Shown here one piece after another: positions 54,183 through 61,252 of a stretch of DNA of 64,000 nucleotides (position 1 is its first letter; the number at the start of each line of letters is the position of its first letter). The DNA is from Holophagales bacterium (GTDB lineage Bacteria; Acidobacteriota; Thermoanaerobaculia; Multivoradales; Multivoraceae). Made by a program: the position numbers and the translations under genes. The DNA lies in contig VYDI01000034.1 of the NCBI GenBank assembly GCA_009843505.1, positions 496,001 through 560,000 of the forward strand. Direction: 5' to 3'. Under the pieces are notes generated by a model. It worked only from the letters and a program-made list of their open reading frames with translations, had not been told where the DNA came from and made no database searches.

Positions 54183-55088
54183 TCACAGAAAGACGCAGGT
54201 CGGACAGTCCCCCGCGGCCGCCGCAAGCATCCGGTCGGCCTCGCACTGGTACTCCGGACTGCTCGACCGATGGCTCCGGGTGTCGCCGTTCAGCATCGTC
54301 TGGCGTTTCCAGTCGTCGTCGCCCGACCAGCGGTACGGCAGCATCTTCACGGCGCCCGGCTGTTCCAGTTCGTCCACGGCCGCGAGCGCGGCGGCGACGA
54401 TCTCCCGCTGCAGCGCCGGGTCCTTCGCCTTCCCCGCCGTGTGGCCAAGGGGGTAGTCGAGGAAGACAGCGCGGGGAGGATTGACCGAGCGCGTGATCGA
54501 GAGAGCGGAGGTCAGCGACGTGGTCGGAATCCCGTCCGCCTCGACCCGACGCGCTATCAGTCCCACGGACTGATGACAGACCGGTCACACGGGGACCAGC
54601 AACGCCAGATCGACCTGGTCCTCCGCGAGCCGGCGGCTGATCTCCGGTGCCAGTGCATCCCGAACACGGCGGGCCGAGTAGATCCCTCCCATGAAGGCGT
54701 AGGCGCGCGGCGACAGGTCGCCGATCACGCCCTCGGCCACGAGGGTGCGCAGCGTGTCGAGCGGAAAGACGACGTTCGGGTCCGTACGCGCGTCGGTCTG
54801 GTCGTAGGCGAAGTGGCTCGTCCGCAACTCCGAGACGGAAACCGACGCATCGATCACCCGCAGCGAGATGTCGTCCCGATGGTGGAAGGCGACCTGGCCC
54901 GCCCGATACACACCACCGGAGCCCACCAGCCCCACTCGACACTCCCGCAGAGGCTTCGCAAGCTCGGTCCACGGAGGCGGATCATCGCTGCGAACCCATC
55001 GATAGGGATCATGACCCAGGCTCGAGTAGAGGTCGCGCGTACGCACGATGTGGTCCACCGGCGGTCGTCGTGTCGTCATGGTGCCCAT
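54183..55088 (-). CDS. PrdB/GrdB-related selenoprotein with in-frame UGA (selenocysteine)
   Basis: Two open frames (minus strand, 55088-54588 and 54584-54183) are in the same phase and separated by one TGA at 54587-54585. Read through as Sec, they give one 301-residue protein that matches the glycine/sarcosine/betaine and D-proline reductase selenoprotein B group: CRVGLVGSGGVYRAGQ, FHHRDDISLRVID, VFPLDTLRTLVAEG, then LALLVPV-U-PVCHQSVGLIARRVE, where Sec168 and Cys171 form a UxxC redox pair. Relatives I recall carry Cys at this place. The C-terminus ends CPTCVFL. A SECIS-type hairpin follows the UGA (separate entry). An alternative start is ATG 55079; the divergent msrB gene begins at 55116. 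Its role in an organism without an evident reductase complex nearby is unknown; a redox function is likely. Confidence 0.85.
54556..54587 (-). promoter_or_regulatory. UGA codon plus bacterial SECIS hairpin
   Basis: On the coding (minus) strand, UGA (54587-54585) is followed by ten bases and a perfect 8-bp stem AUCAGUCC / GGACUGAU with the loop GUG (54574-54556). The loop begins 18 bases after UGA and has G first, agreeing with the published bacterial SECIS model (loop of 3-14 nt with a G in the first two positions, 16-37 nt from UGA). Confidence 0.85.
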
Positions 55089-55100
55089 TCTGACGCAAGA

Positions 55101-55106
55101 TAGGAT
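55101..55106 (+). promoter_or_regulatory. -10-like box before msrB
   Basis: TAGGAT ends nine bases before ATG 55116, leaving a leader of only about two bases. No ribosome binding site. Confidence 0.35.
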
Positions 55107-55115
55107 GCCCGCTGC

Positions 55116-55577
55116 ATGACGACCGAGAACCGCCAGGCGAGCGGCCGGCTCGACCTCCCTGAAACCGAATGGCGGGAGAGACTTGGCGACGAGGAGTTCC
55201 GGGTTCTGCGGCGAGAGGCAACCGAACGCCCCTTCACTTCGGTGCTCAACCATGAGCATCGAAGTGGCGTCTTCCTCTGCGCGGGCTGTGGGGCCGAGTT
55301 GTTCCGGTCGGATGCGAAGTTCGACAGCGGCACCGGCTGGCCCAGCTTCTTCGAGCCGATTGCCGGCGCCGTCGACACGAAGAGGGACTTCAAGCTGATC
55401 GTCCCCCGAACCGAGTACCACTGCTCCCGCTGCGGCGGACACCAGGGCCACGTCTTCGGCGATGGACCGGCACCAACCGGTCTGCGCTACTGCAACAACG
55501 GCGTCGCCCTGCGTTTCCGAGCGGCGCCGGCAAGCGACCCGGAAACTCGACACAACGCCCCAGACAGAGAGGACTGA
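55116..55577 (+). CDS. msrB: Peptide-methionine (R)-S-oxide reductase
   Basis: A 153-residue MsrB that repairs methionine-R-sulfoxide in proteins. Zinc is bound by CAGC and CSRC; GTGWPSFFEPI and the catalytic RYCNNG (Cys rather than Sec) are intact, as are YHCSRCGGHQGHVF. The enzyme needs thioredoxin. It is transcribed divergently from the selenoprotein gene, 27 bases apart, so the two redox genes share a control region. The carboxylesterase gene follows after four bases. Confidence 0.96.
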   Translation: MTTENRQASGRLDLPETEWRERLGDEEFRVLRREATERPFTSVLNHEHRSGVFLCAGCGAELFRSDAKFDSGTGWPSFFEPIAGAVDTKRDFKLIVPRTEYHCSRCGGHQGHVFGDGPAPTGLRYCNNGVALRFRAAPASDPETRHNAPDRED

Positions 55578-55581
55578 AACG

Positions 55582-57195
55582 ATGTCGACCAAAGCGACAA
55601 CCCGCCGCGCCGGCGGAGCGATCCTGGGGGCCAGCCTTGCGCTGACGCTGGCGTGCGGCGGCGAGCAGGTCGTGCCCCTGACGCCGACCGTGAACACGGC
55701 ACTCGGCGCGGTCGAGGGCCAGGCACTCGAGTCCGGAGTCCTCAAGTTCGCCGGCATCCCGTTCGCGGCTCCGCCGGTCGGCGACCTCCGCTGGCGGCCG
55801 CCCCAGCCGGCCGTCCCCTGGGAAGGCGGCCGCGCGGCCACGGAGTTCTCCGCCTCCTGCTGGCAACCGCTGTCCCCACCCGGTTCCTTCTACGAGACCG
55901 GCGAGATCGAGCGCAGCGAGGACTGCCTCTACCTGAACGTCTGGACCGGCGCCGAACACGCCGAAGCAGCTCTTCCGGTCATGGTGTGGATCCACGGAGG
56001 CGGCCTCCAGACCGGCTCCGGCGGCACTCTGCTCTACGACGGAGAGAGCCTGGCCGAGCGCGGGGTCGTGCTGGTGACGATCAACTACCGGCTGGGGCCG
56101 ATGGGCTTCCTGGCCCACGCGGAACTCTCGGCCGAGAACGAGTCGGGAGCGTCGGGGAACTACGGCATCCTCGACCAGGTCGCCGCGCTCGAGTGGGTGC
56201 AGGCGAACATCGCCGCCTTCGGTGGAGATCCGGGCCGGGTCACGCTCTTCGGCGAGTCGGCAGGATCCTGGAGCGTGAACTACCTGACGGCGACGCCCCT
56301 GGCCGCAGGGCTGTTCCACCGCGCGATCGGGCACAGCGGCGGCATCTTCTGGCCCATGCCGCAGCTTGGAGACGCGGAGTCCGAAGGTGCTCGCATTGCT
56401 GAGCGCCTCGCCGCCGGCGACCTCACGGCCATGCGAGACGCCACCGCCGAGGAGATCTACGAAGCTGCCAGTGCGTCCGACGCGCTTCGCTTCGTCGGCG
56501 TGGGCGACGGCCACGTGTTCCCCCGGGACGTCTACGATCTGTTCGCCGCCGGCGACCAGAACGATGTCGACACGATCGTGGGCTTCAACAGCGATGAAGG
56601 GACCGCCCTGTTCGCCGGCGCCGCCGGAACGACGGTCGCCGACTACCGCCAGCTACTGGCGGACACCTATGGCGAGCACGCCGACGCGATGCTCGCGGTC
56701 TACCCGGCCGAGAACGACGAGCAGGCGCGTGTCGCCGCCTACGAGAACACGGCCGACCAGTTCTTCGCCTGGCAGATGCGGACGTGGGCCAGATTGCAGA
56801 ACCGCACCGGACAACGACCGGTGCGAATGTACTTCTTCTCCCGGGTGCCGCCATGGGACGAGGCGGAAACCTACGGTTCCTACCACGCAGCGGAGATCGC
56901 CTACGCCTTCGACAACCTCCACCTCAGCGGCGAGTTGAGAGACGACATCGGCCCCTTCAACCACGCCTGGGACGAAACCGACAGGGCGCTCGCCGACACG
57001 ATGGCGAGCTACTGGGTGAACTTCGCGGCCACCGGCGATCCCAACGGGGACGGTCTGCCCGACTGGCCCGTCTACGACCCGGACGCTGATGGCGTCCTTG
57101 AACTCGGCGACAAGATCGGCGTCATCCAGGGCCTGCTCAAGGATCGGCTGGACGCCTTCGACGCCTACTACGAGGACCTGCGCGGAGGCGGCTAG
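55582..57195 (+). CDS. Type-B carboxylesterase lipoprotein
   Basis: A 537-residue esterase. Lipoprotein signal ends ALTLAC (Cys25). The family order is complete: LKFAGIPFAAPPVGDLRW, EDCLYLNVW, oxyanion HGGGLQTG, nucleophile GESAGS, acid in FNSDEGT, and His in YHAAEIAYAFDN. Expected to be anchored outside the cytoplasm and to hydrolyse carboxylic esters; the substrate is unknown. ATG 55582 is four bases after msrB; an upstream extension of the frame lies inside msrB. Confidence 0.93.
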   Translation: MSTKATTRRAGGAILGASLALTLACGGEQVVPLTPTVNTALGAVEGQALESGVLKFAGIPFAAPPVGDLRWRPPQPAVPWEGGRAATEFSASCWQPLSPPGSFYETGEIERSEDCLYLNVWTGAEHAEAALPVMVWIHGGGLQTGSGGTLLYDGESLAERGVVLVTINYRLGPMGFLAHAELSAENESGASGNYGILDQVAALEWVQANIAAFGGDPGRVTLFGESAGSWSVNYLTATPLAAGLFHRAIGHSGGIFWPMPQLGDAESEGARIAERLAAGDLTAMRDATAEEIYEAASASDALRFVGVGDGHVFPRDVYDLFAAGDQNDVDTIVGFNSDEGTALFAGAAGTTVADYRQLLADTYGEHADAMLAVYPAENDEQARVAAYENTADQFFAWQMRTWARLQNRTGQRPVRMYFFSRVPPWDEAETYGSYHAAEIAYAFDNLHLSGELRDDIGPFNHAWDETDRALADTMASYWVNFAATGDPNGDGLPDWPVYDPDADGVLELGDKIGVIQGLLKDRLDAFDAYYEDLRGGG

Positions 57196-57373
57196 GGCGG
57201 GCGGCAAGAAGGGCGCAGAACTTTATCATCCCGACGCCCTCGTTGGCCGCCTTTGTGCTAGCGTCCCGGCATTAGGCAGTGGGTGCAGAGCTCACGCGGC
57301 GAACCAGGATGTGCCTGTCGTTCTCGTGCGTGGATCCACAGTGGAACCCCAAGGCCGAGAACAGGAGCAGCAG

Positions 57374-57637
57374 ATGGCAACGAGAATCTATGTGGGGAAC
57401 CTCCCCTTCGACACCACGGAAGAGGCGGTTCGCGCGCTGTTCCAGGCTCATGGCGACGTGTCAGAGGTGTCGCTGATCAACGACCGTGAAACCGGCCGGC
57501 CGCGGGGCTTTGGCTTTGTCGAGATGGCGTCCGGAGGCCAGGAGGCCATTTCCGCTCTGGACCGGCAGCAGTTCGGAGGTCGCACCCTCCGCGTCAACGA
57601 GGCCCGCCCGCGCGAGGAACGCCGGCCTCGCTGGTAG
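57374..57637 (+). CDS. RRM-type RNA-binding protein
   Basis: An 87-residue protein with a single RNA recognition motif: RNP2 RIYVGNLPF (residues 4-12) and RNP1 RGFGFVEM (44-51), followed by GRTLRVNEARPREERR. Small glycine-poor RRM proteins of this type act as RNA chaperones, often in cold or light response. AGGAG (57363-57367) supports the ATG. The 178-base gap before it holds no clear promoter. Confidence 0.95.
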   Translation: MATRIYVGNLPFDTTEEAVRALFQAHGDVSEVSLINDRETGRPRGFGFVEMASGGQEAISALDRQQFGGRTLRVNEARPREERRPRW

Positions 57638-57642
57638 CTCGA

Positions 57643-57702
57643 CCTGGAAAGCTCGCGCCGCCGAACGACGCGAAGCGAGTTCCGCGGGCGCGTAGTTCCA
57701 GG
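57643..57702. terminator. Palindrome between convergent genes, probable bidirectional terminator
   Basis: CCTGGAA (57643-57649) pairs with TTCCAGG (57696-57702); within it GCTCGCGCCGC can pair with GCGGGCGCG (57684-57692), or CTCGC with GCGAG (57675-57679). It lies between the RRM gene and the convergent secreted-protein gene. There is no T-tract. Confidence 0.4.
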
Positions 57703-57711
57703 CAGGTGGGG

Positions 57712-58440
57712 CTACATCTGCGGGTAGAAGAACTGGGCGACGACAACGTCGGCCTGCGGCGAGGGCTTCAATTCGATGATGTCGTCGCGGGAGCCGCCCT
57801 TCGTCATCCTGAAGGACGCGTTCACACGCTCCGGAGCGTCCCAGAGCACGATCGCGAACTCGCCGTTCTTCTCAACCGGACCGCTCGCCTGGAAGGAGCC
57901 GTCACCTGAGGTGATCGTGACCTCGCCGCCGCCCTTGACCGGCTTGCCGCGGTTGTTCTGAACCCTTCCGGCAAGCACCGTGCGGATGCCCTCCGGCTCC
58001 ATCGACTCGCCCTCGCGGAAGAGGATCGGATAGAGCTGCTGGGATCCGTCGCGCTGGACCGCGACGCGCGCTATGACCGAACGGAAGCCGCTGCGTTCGA
58101 AGGTGACCCGAACGGTGATCCCCTCGTAGTCGTCCCGGCTGAAGATCCGGCCCATGTTGCGCAGGAGATAGGTACCGGTCTTGCGGCCCTTGGCGCGCAG
58201 CCGCGGCGCGGGCATGTTGTCGTTCTGGAACCAGATGTCGACATCCGGCAGCGGGTTCCCGCCGGAGTCGAGGATCGTGCCGAACACGCGCGTGTTGTCC
58301 CGGCCACCGACCGCGCCGGTCACGTCGCCGCCGCGCAAGTCGGCGCCGACGTTGGCCGGGCCCGGATCCTGGGCCAGAGCGGGGACCGCCAGCACGAGCA
58401 GCGGGATGAACAGGAGCGGAAAAAGGAATCTCTTCGGCAT
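57712..58440 (-). CDS. Secreted protein with carboxypeptidase-regulatory-like domain
   Basis: A 242-residue protein with signal peptide 1-23 (ends PALAQ). Two Ig-like beta segments of the carboxypeptidase-regulatory type can be recognised: RVFGTILDSGGNPLPDVDIWF (53-73 region) and TVLAGRVQNNRGKPVKGGGEV, each a strand followed by a G-x-P turn. No enzymatic motif. Function unknown. Divergent from the next gene over 90 bases. Confidence 0.72.
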   Translation of the reverse strand: MPKRFLFPLLFIPLLVLAVPALAQDPGPANVGADLRGGDVTGAVGGRDNTRVFGTILDSGGNPLPDVDIWFQNDNMPAPRLRAKGRKTGTYLLRNMGRIFSRDDYEGITVRVTFERSGFRSVIARVAVQRDGSQQLYPILFREGESMEPEGIRTVLAGRVQNNRGKPVKGGGEVTITSGDGSFQASGPVEKNGEFAIVLWDAPERVNASFRMTKGGSRDDIIELKPSPQADVVVAQFFYPQM

Positions 58441-58517
58441 GGTCGCGGGCCTCCAAACGGTCTTCGCGCGATGAATCCGTGGGCTCTGGCTACAAACACC
58501 ACGAAAGCTATCAACAA

Positions 58518-58523
58518 TAGGAT
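58518..58523 (+). promoter_or_regulatory. -10-like box exactly 7 bases before ATG 58531
   Basis: TAGGAT (58518-58523), then seven bases, then ATG. This favours 58531 over the upstream in-frame ATG at 58471 and implies leaderless mRNA. Confidence 0.4.
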
Positions 58524-58530
58524 CGCCGGG

Positions 58531-59919
58531 ATGCCGTCACCCAAGACCGTTCCGGCAACATCGCCGCGGCCGACGCAGATCCTGGCGGCGGCAGCCATCG
58601 GTGTCGCGACGGCCCTGCTGGTCCTGCGGTGGACGGCACCGGACAGCGCGCCCGTCACCTCCGACGAGGCCTCCCGCGGCGTCCCGGCTCCCCTACCAGC
58701 CCGTCCCGAGCCCGAGCCGCCACCGCCCCTGCCGCGCGAACTCAGCGACGCGCTCGACCTGATGGCCCAGGGAAGACTCCGTGAGGCGCAACGCCTGATG
58801 CTCGGCTTCGACGCCAGTCCCGCCGCCGGGGAACTCCTGCCCGACCATCGCGAGACGATGAAGGCGGTGCTGGAGCGCCTCGGGACCGACCCGGTCCTGC
58901 TCGCCGCCCTGGAGTTCGAAGGCGGCTTCGAGGATGCCGACGTCGACCGTCTTCGCCGCGCCCTGGGCTCCTTGTCGCGCGAGCGGATGATCGCACTCCG
59001 GCGCGACCCGCAGGCATCGCGCCACGTCGACGACGCGCGGCGGCTGACCGCGGAGGTCGACGCGATCGAGGGGCTGCTGGGCAGCGACCGGGTGGCGGCG
59101 CTCCGGCTGGCCCAGGACTTCGCCCGGCGCCACCCGCGATTCGCGGCCGGCCTCGCCTTCGAGGATCGCGCCGCCCAGGCGATCGAGGACACGGCCGGGC
59201 GGCTGATGGCGGCCAACCGCCTGGAGGAGGCTCGAACACTGCTCCTCGAACTCAAGTCGCTTCGCGGCGACGCGGCGAGGGAGATCGCTTCCGTCGACGC
59301 CAGACTCGCTTCCATCGAAGCGGTGTTCCAGCAACGGAGCGATCTGGACGCCGCGATCCGCGAGATCGAGGTGCTGGGCTGGGAACGACCGCACGAGGCT
59401 CTGGAGCTGCTCGCCGCCATGGAGCGGACACCCGGGAACCGTCGTCGTCTGGCCCAGGTCGAGTCCACCCTCAAGTTGACGCTGGACGACCTCGACCAGG
59501 GAAGCCCCACCGTCGAGATACTGGCCGCGGACGGTTCGAGCCTGGACCAGGTCGACTACGACCGCCGCGAGGATCTGGTGTTGCTGGTTCGTGCCCGGGA
59601 CGACTACGAGGTGGTTTCGGTGCGTTTCTTCTGGCGCTGGTTCGACCGCGACGGGGAAGGCGCCGTCGTCGAAGCGGTACTTGGATCGGTCGAGCCTGAG
59701 ACGGCGCCCGCCACGGATGGCGCGGCCGGCGCAAGAACCGCAGAGATCGTCTTCGAGGCGACGGTGACGCAAGCCGAGCATGGGGGCCGGAGCCTTCAGT
59801 TCTGGGCCGAAGCGACCGACCGTGGCGGCCGCGTCGCGAGGAGCGCCGACCCGCCGAAACAGCTCACACCTGCGCGGCGCGGCTTTCTGCAACGACTCGG
59901 CCTACGCCGCCGCCAGTGA
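58531..59919 (+). CDS. Membrane-anchored helical repeat protein of unknown function
   Basis: A 462-residue protein. One membrane anchor (ILAAAAIGVATALLVLRW, about 17-34), a Pro/Glu-rich stalk (about 50-68: PEPEPPPPLP), then about 250 residues of helices rich in Leu, Ala, Arg and Glu that resemble TPR or coiled-coil repeats (LMAQGRLREAQRLMLGFD, RLMAANRLEEARTLLLELK), then a beta-rich C-terminal domain (TVEILAADGSSLDQ onward). The tail is basic. No family recognised. Probably scaffolding in the periplasm. Confidence 0.7.
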   Translation: MPSPKTVPATSPRPTQILAAAAIGVATALLVLRWTAPDSAPVTSDEASRGVPAPLPARPEPEPPPPLPRELSDALDLMAQGRLREAQRLMLGFDASPAAGELLPDHRETMKAVLERLGTDPVLLAALEFEGGFEDADVDRLRRALGSLSRERMIALRRDPQASRHVDDARRLTAEVDAIEGLLGSDRVAALRLAQDFARRHPRFAAGLAFEDRAAQAIEDTAGRLMAANRLEEARTLLLELKSLRGDAAREIASVDARLASIEAVFQQRSDLDAAIREIEVLGWERPHEALELLAAMERTPGNRRRLAQVESTLKLTLDDLDQGSPTVEILAADGSSLDQVDYDRREDLVLLVRARDDYEVVSVRFFWRWFDRDGEGAVVEAVLGSVEPETAPATDGAAGARTAEIVFEATVTQAEHGGRSLQFWAEATDRGGRVARSADPPKQLTPARRGFLQRLGLRRRQ

Positions 59920-59954
59920 CCCTTCGTGGCCGTGAAACCATTGACCAACAATCA

Positions 59955-59983
59955 CTTACAGGCGCCAGGCGCACTGGTATGAT
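59955..59983 (+). promoter_or_regulatory. Promoter with extended -10 for the helicase gene
   Basis: -35-like CTTACA (59955-59960), 17 bases, extended -10 TGGTATGAT (59975-59983). Seven bases later is GTG 59991, in frame with the helicase, so transcription probably starts at the start codon itself. Confidence 0.5.
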
Positions 59984-59990
59984 GGCCGCC

Positions 59991-61244
59991 GTGGCGAACG
60001 GTACATGCGCCCCCAACAACGCCGGTGAAACACCTGCAGAGCAGGCGATACCGCAGCACCACGTCGAGACGACCGACAGGGACTTCGGCAGTCTCGGGCT
60101 GAATCCGGAGATCCTGGAGGTGCTCGCCGAGATCGGCTTCGAGCACCCGACGCCGATCCAGGCCGACGTGATCCCCGACGCGATCGCGGGCAAGGACCTT
60201 ATTGGTCTGGCCGAAACCGGCTCAGGCAAGACGGCCGCCTTCGTCCTGCCCATCATCCAGCGGCTCGGCCGGGGCAAGGGCGTACGCGCGCTCGTCGTTT
60301 GCCCCACACGCGAGATCGCCCTGCAGACCAAGGCCTTCCTCGACGTCTTCCGCAAGAGCCGCCTGCGAGTCACCTCGGCCTGCCTGATCGGAGGCGTGAA
60401 GATCGGACCCCAGTTCGACCAGCTGCGCCGGGACCCCGACGTCCTGGTCGTAACGCCCGGGCGGCTCCTGGACCACACCGAACGCGGCACCGTGAGCCTC
60501 CGCAACGTCGAGGAGCTCGTGCTGGACGAGGCCGACCACATGCTCGACCTCGGCTTCATGCCCCAGGTGCAACGGATCGTGACCCAGGTGCCCAGCCGGC
60601 GGCACACGATGCTGTTCTCGGCCACCATGCCGCCCCCGATCGAACGCCTGGCCCAGCGCTACATGGACGATCCCCTCCGGATCGACCTGGCGCCCCGCGG
60701 CGCCGCTTCCGGAATCGAACACCGCCTCTACCTGGTCGACGAGAAGGACAAGAAGAGCTGCGCCCTGGCGCTGCTCGACTCGGTCCCCGGCTCGACCCTC
60801 GTCTTCACCAAGCGCCGGTCCGACGCCGAGTGGCTGTGCCGGGTGCTGGAGCGGGGACGGCACAGCGTCGCGCGCATCCACTCGGACCGCTCGCAGAAGC
60901 ACCGGGTCGACGCCCTCGAGAGTTTCCGCGCTGGTCATCATCGCATCCTGGTGGCAACGAACATCGCGGCCCGCGGCATCGACGTCCAGGGCATCGAGCA
61001 CATCCTGAACTACGACCTTCCCGATACCGCCGAGGACTACATCCACCGCGCCGGCCGCACCGCACGCGGCGCCGCCGAAGGGGTCGTGTCGTCGATCGGT
61101 ACCTGGCTCGACAAGCCGATCGTCCGCCAGATAGAACTGGCGCTCGGTCACCCGCTGCCTCGCCGGGAAGTCGAGGGAGTGTCCCCTTACCGTGAAATGC
61201 GGTCGCTCAACGAGCGCCGCCGGCGCTCTCCGCTGCGCCGCTGA
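59991..61244 (+). CDS. DEAD-box ATP-dependent RNA helicase
   Basis: A 417-residue helicase. Motifs in order: FGSLGLNPEIL (Q-motif region with PTPIQ), Walker A AETGSGKT, PTREIALQ, TPGRL, DEAD with HMLDLGF, SAT, then in domain 2 TLVFTKRR, ATNIAARGIDV and HRAGRTARG. It belongs with RhlE/CsdA-like enzymes that remodel RNA or ribosome precursors. ATGs at 59979 and 59982 overlap a good extended -10 box, so GTG 59991 is preferred; this is inference. The tail is basic. The MutS-like gene starts eight bases downstream. Confidence 0.93.
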   Translation: MANGTCAPNNAGETPAEQAIPQHHVETTDRDFGSLGLNPEILEVLAEIGFEHPTPIQADVIPDAIAGKDLIGLAETGSGKTAAFVLPIIQRLGRGKGVRALVVCPTREIALQTKAFLDVFRKSRLRVTSACLIGGVKIGPQFDQLRRDPDVLVVTPGRLLDHTERGTVSLRNVEELVLDEADHMLDLGFMPQVQRIVTQVPSRRHTMLFSATMPPPIERLAQRYMDDPLRIDLAPRGAASGIEHRLYLVDEKDKKSCALALLDSVPGSTLVFTKRRSDAEWLCRVLERGRHSVARIHSDRSQKHRVDALESFRAGHHRILVATNIAARGIDVQGIEHILNYDLPDTAEDYIHRAGRTARGAAEGVVSSIGTWLDKPIVRQIELALGHPLPRREVEGVSPYREMRSLNERRRRSPLRR

Positions 61245-61252
61245 ACGCCGCC

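Noticed and set aside
54183..55088. Reading the TGA at 54585-54587 as a nonsense mutation in a pseudogene
   Set aside because: Both sides are intact and in the same phase, the codon sits at a redox Cys/Sec position, and a SECIS-like hairpin of the right geometry follows; chance is unlikely.
59941..59946. TTGACC as the -35 box of the helicase promoter
   Set aside because: It lies 31 bases from the -10 box; CTTACA at 59955-59960 has the correct 17-base spacing, and the extended -10 can work with a weak -35.
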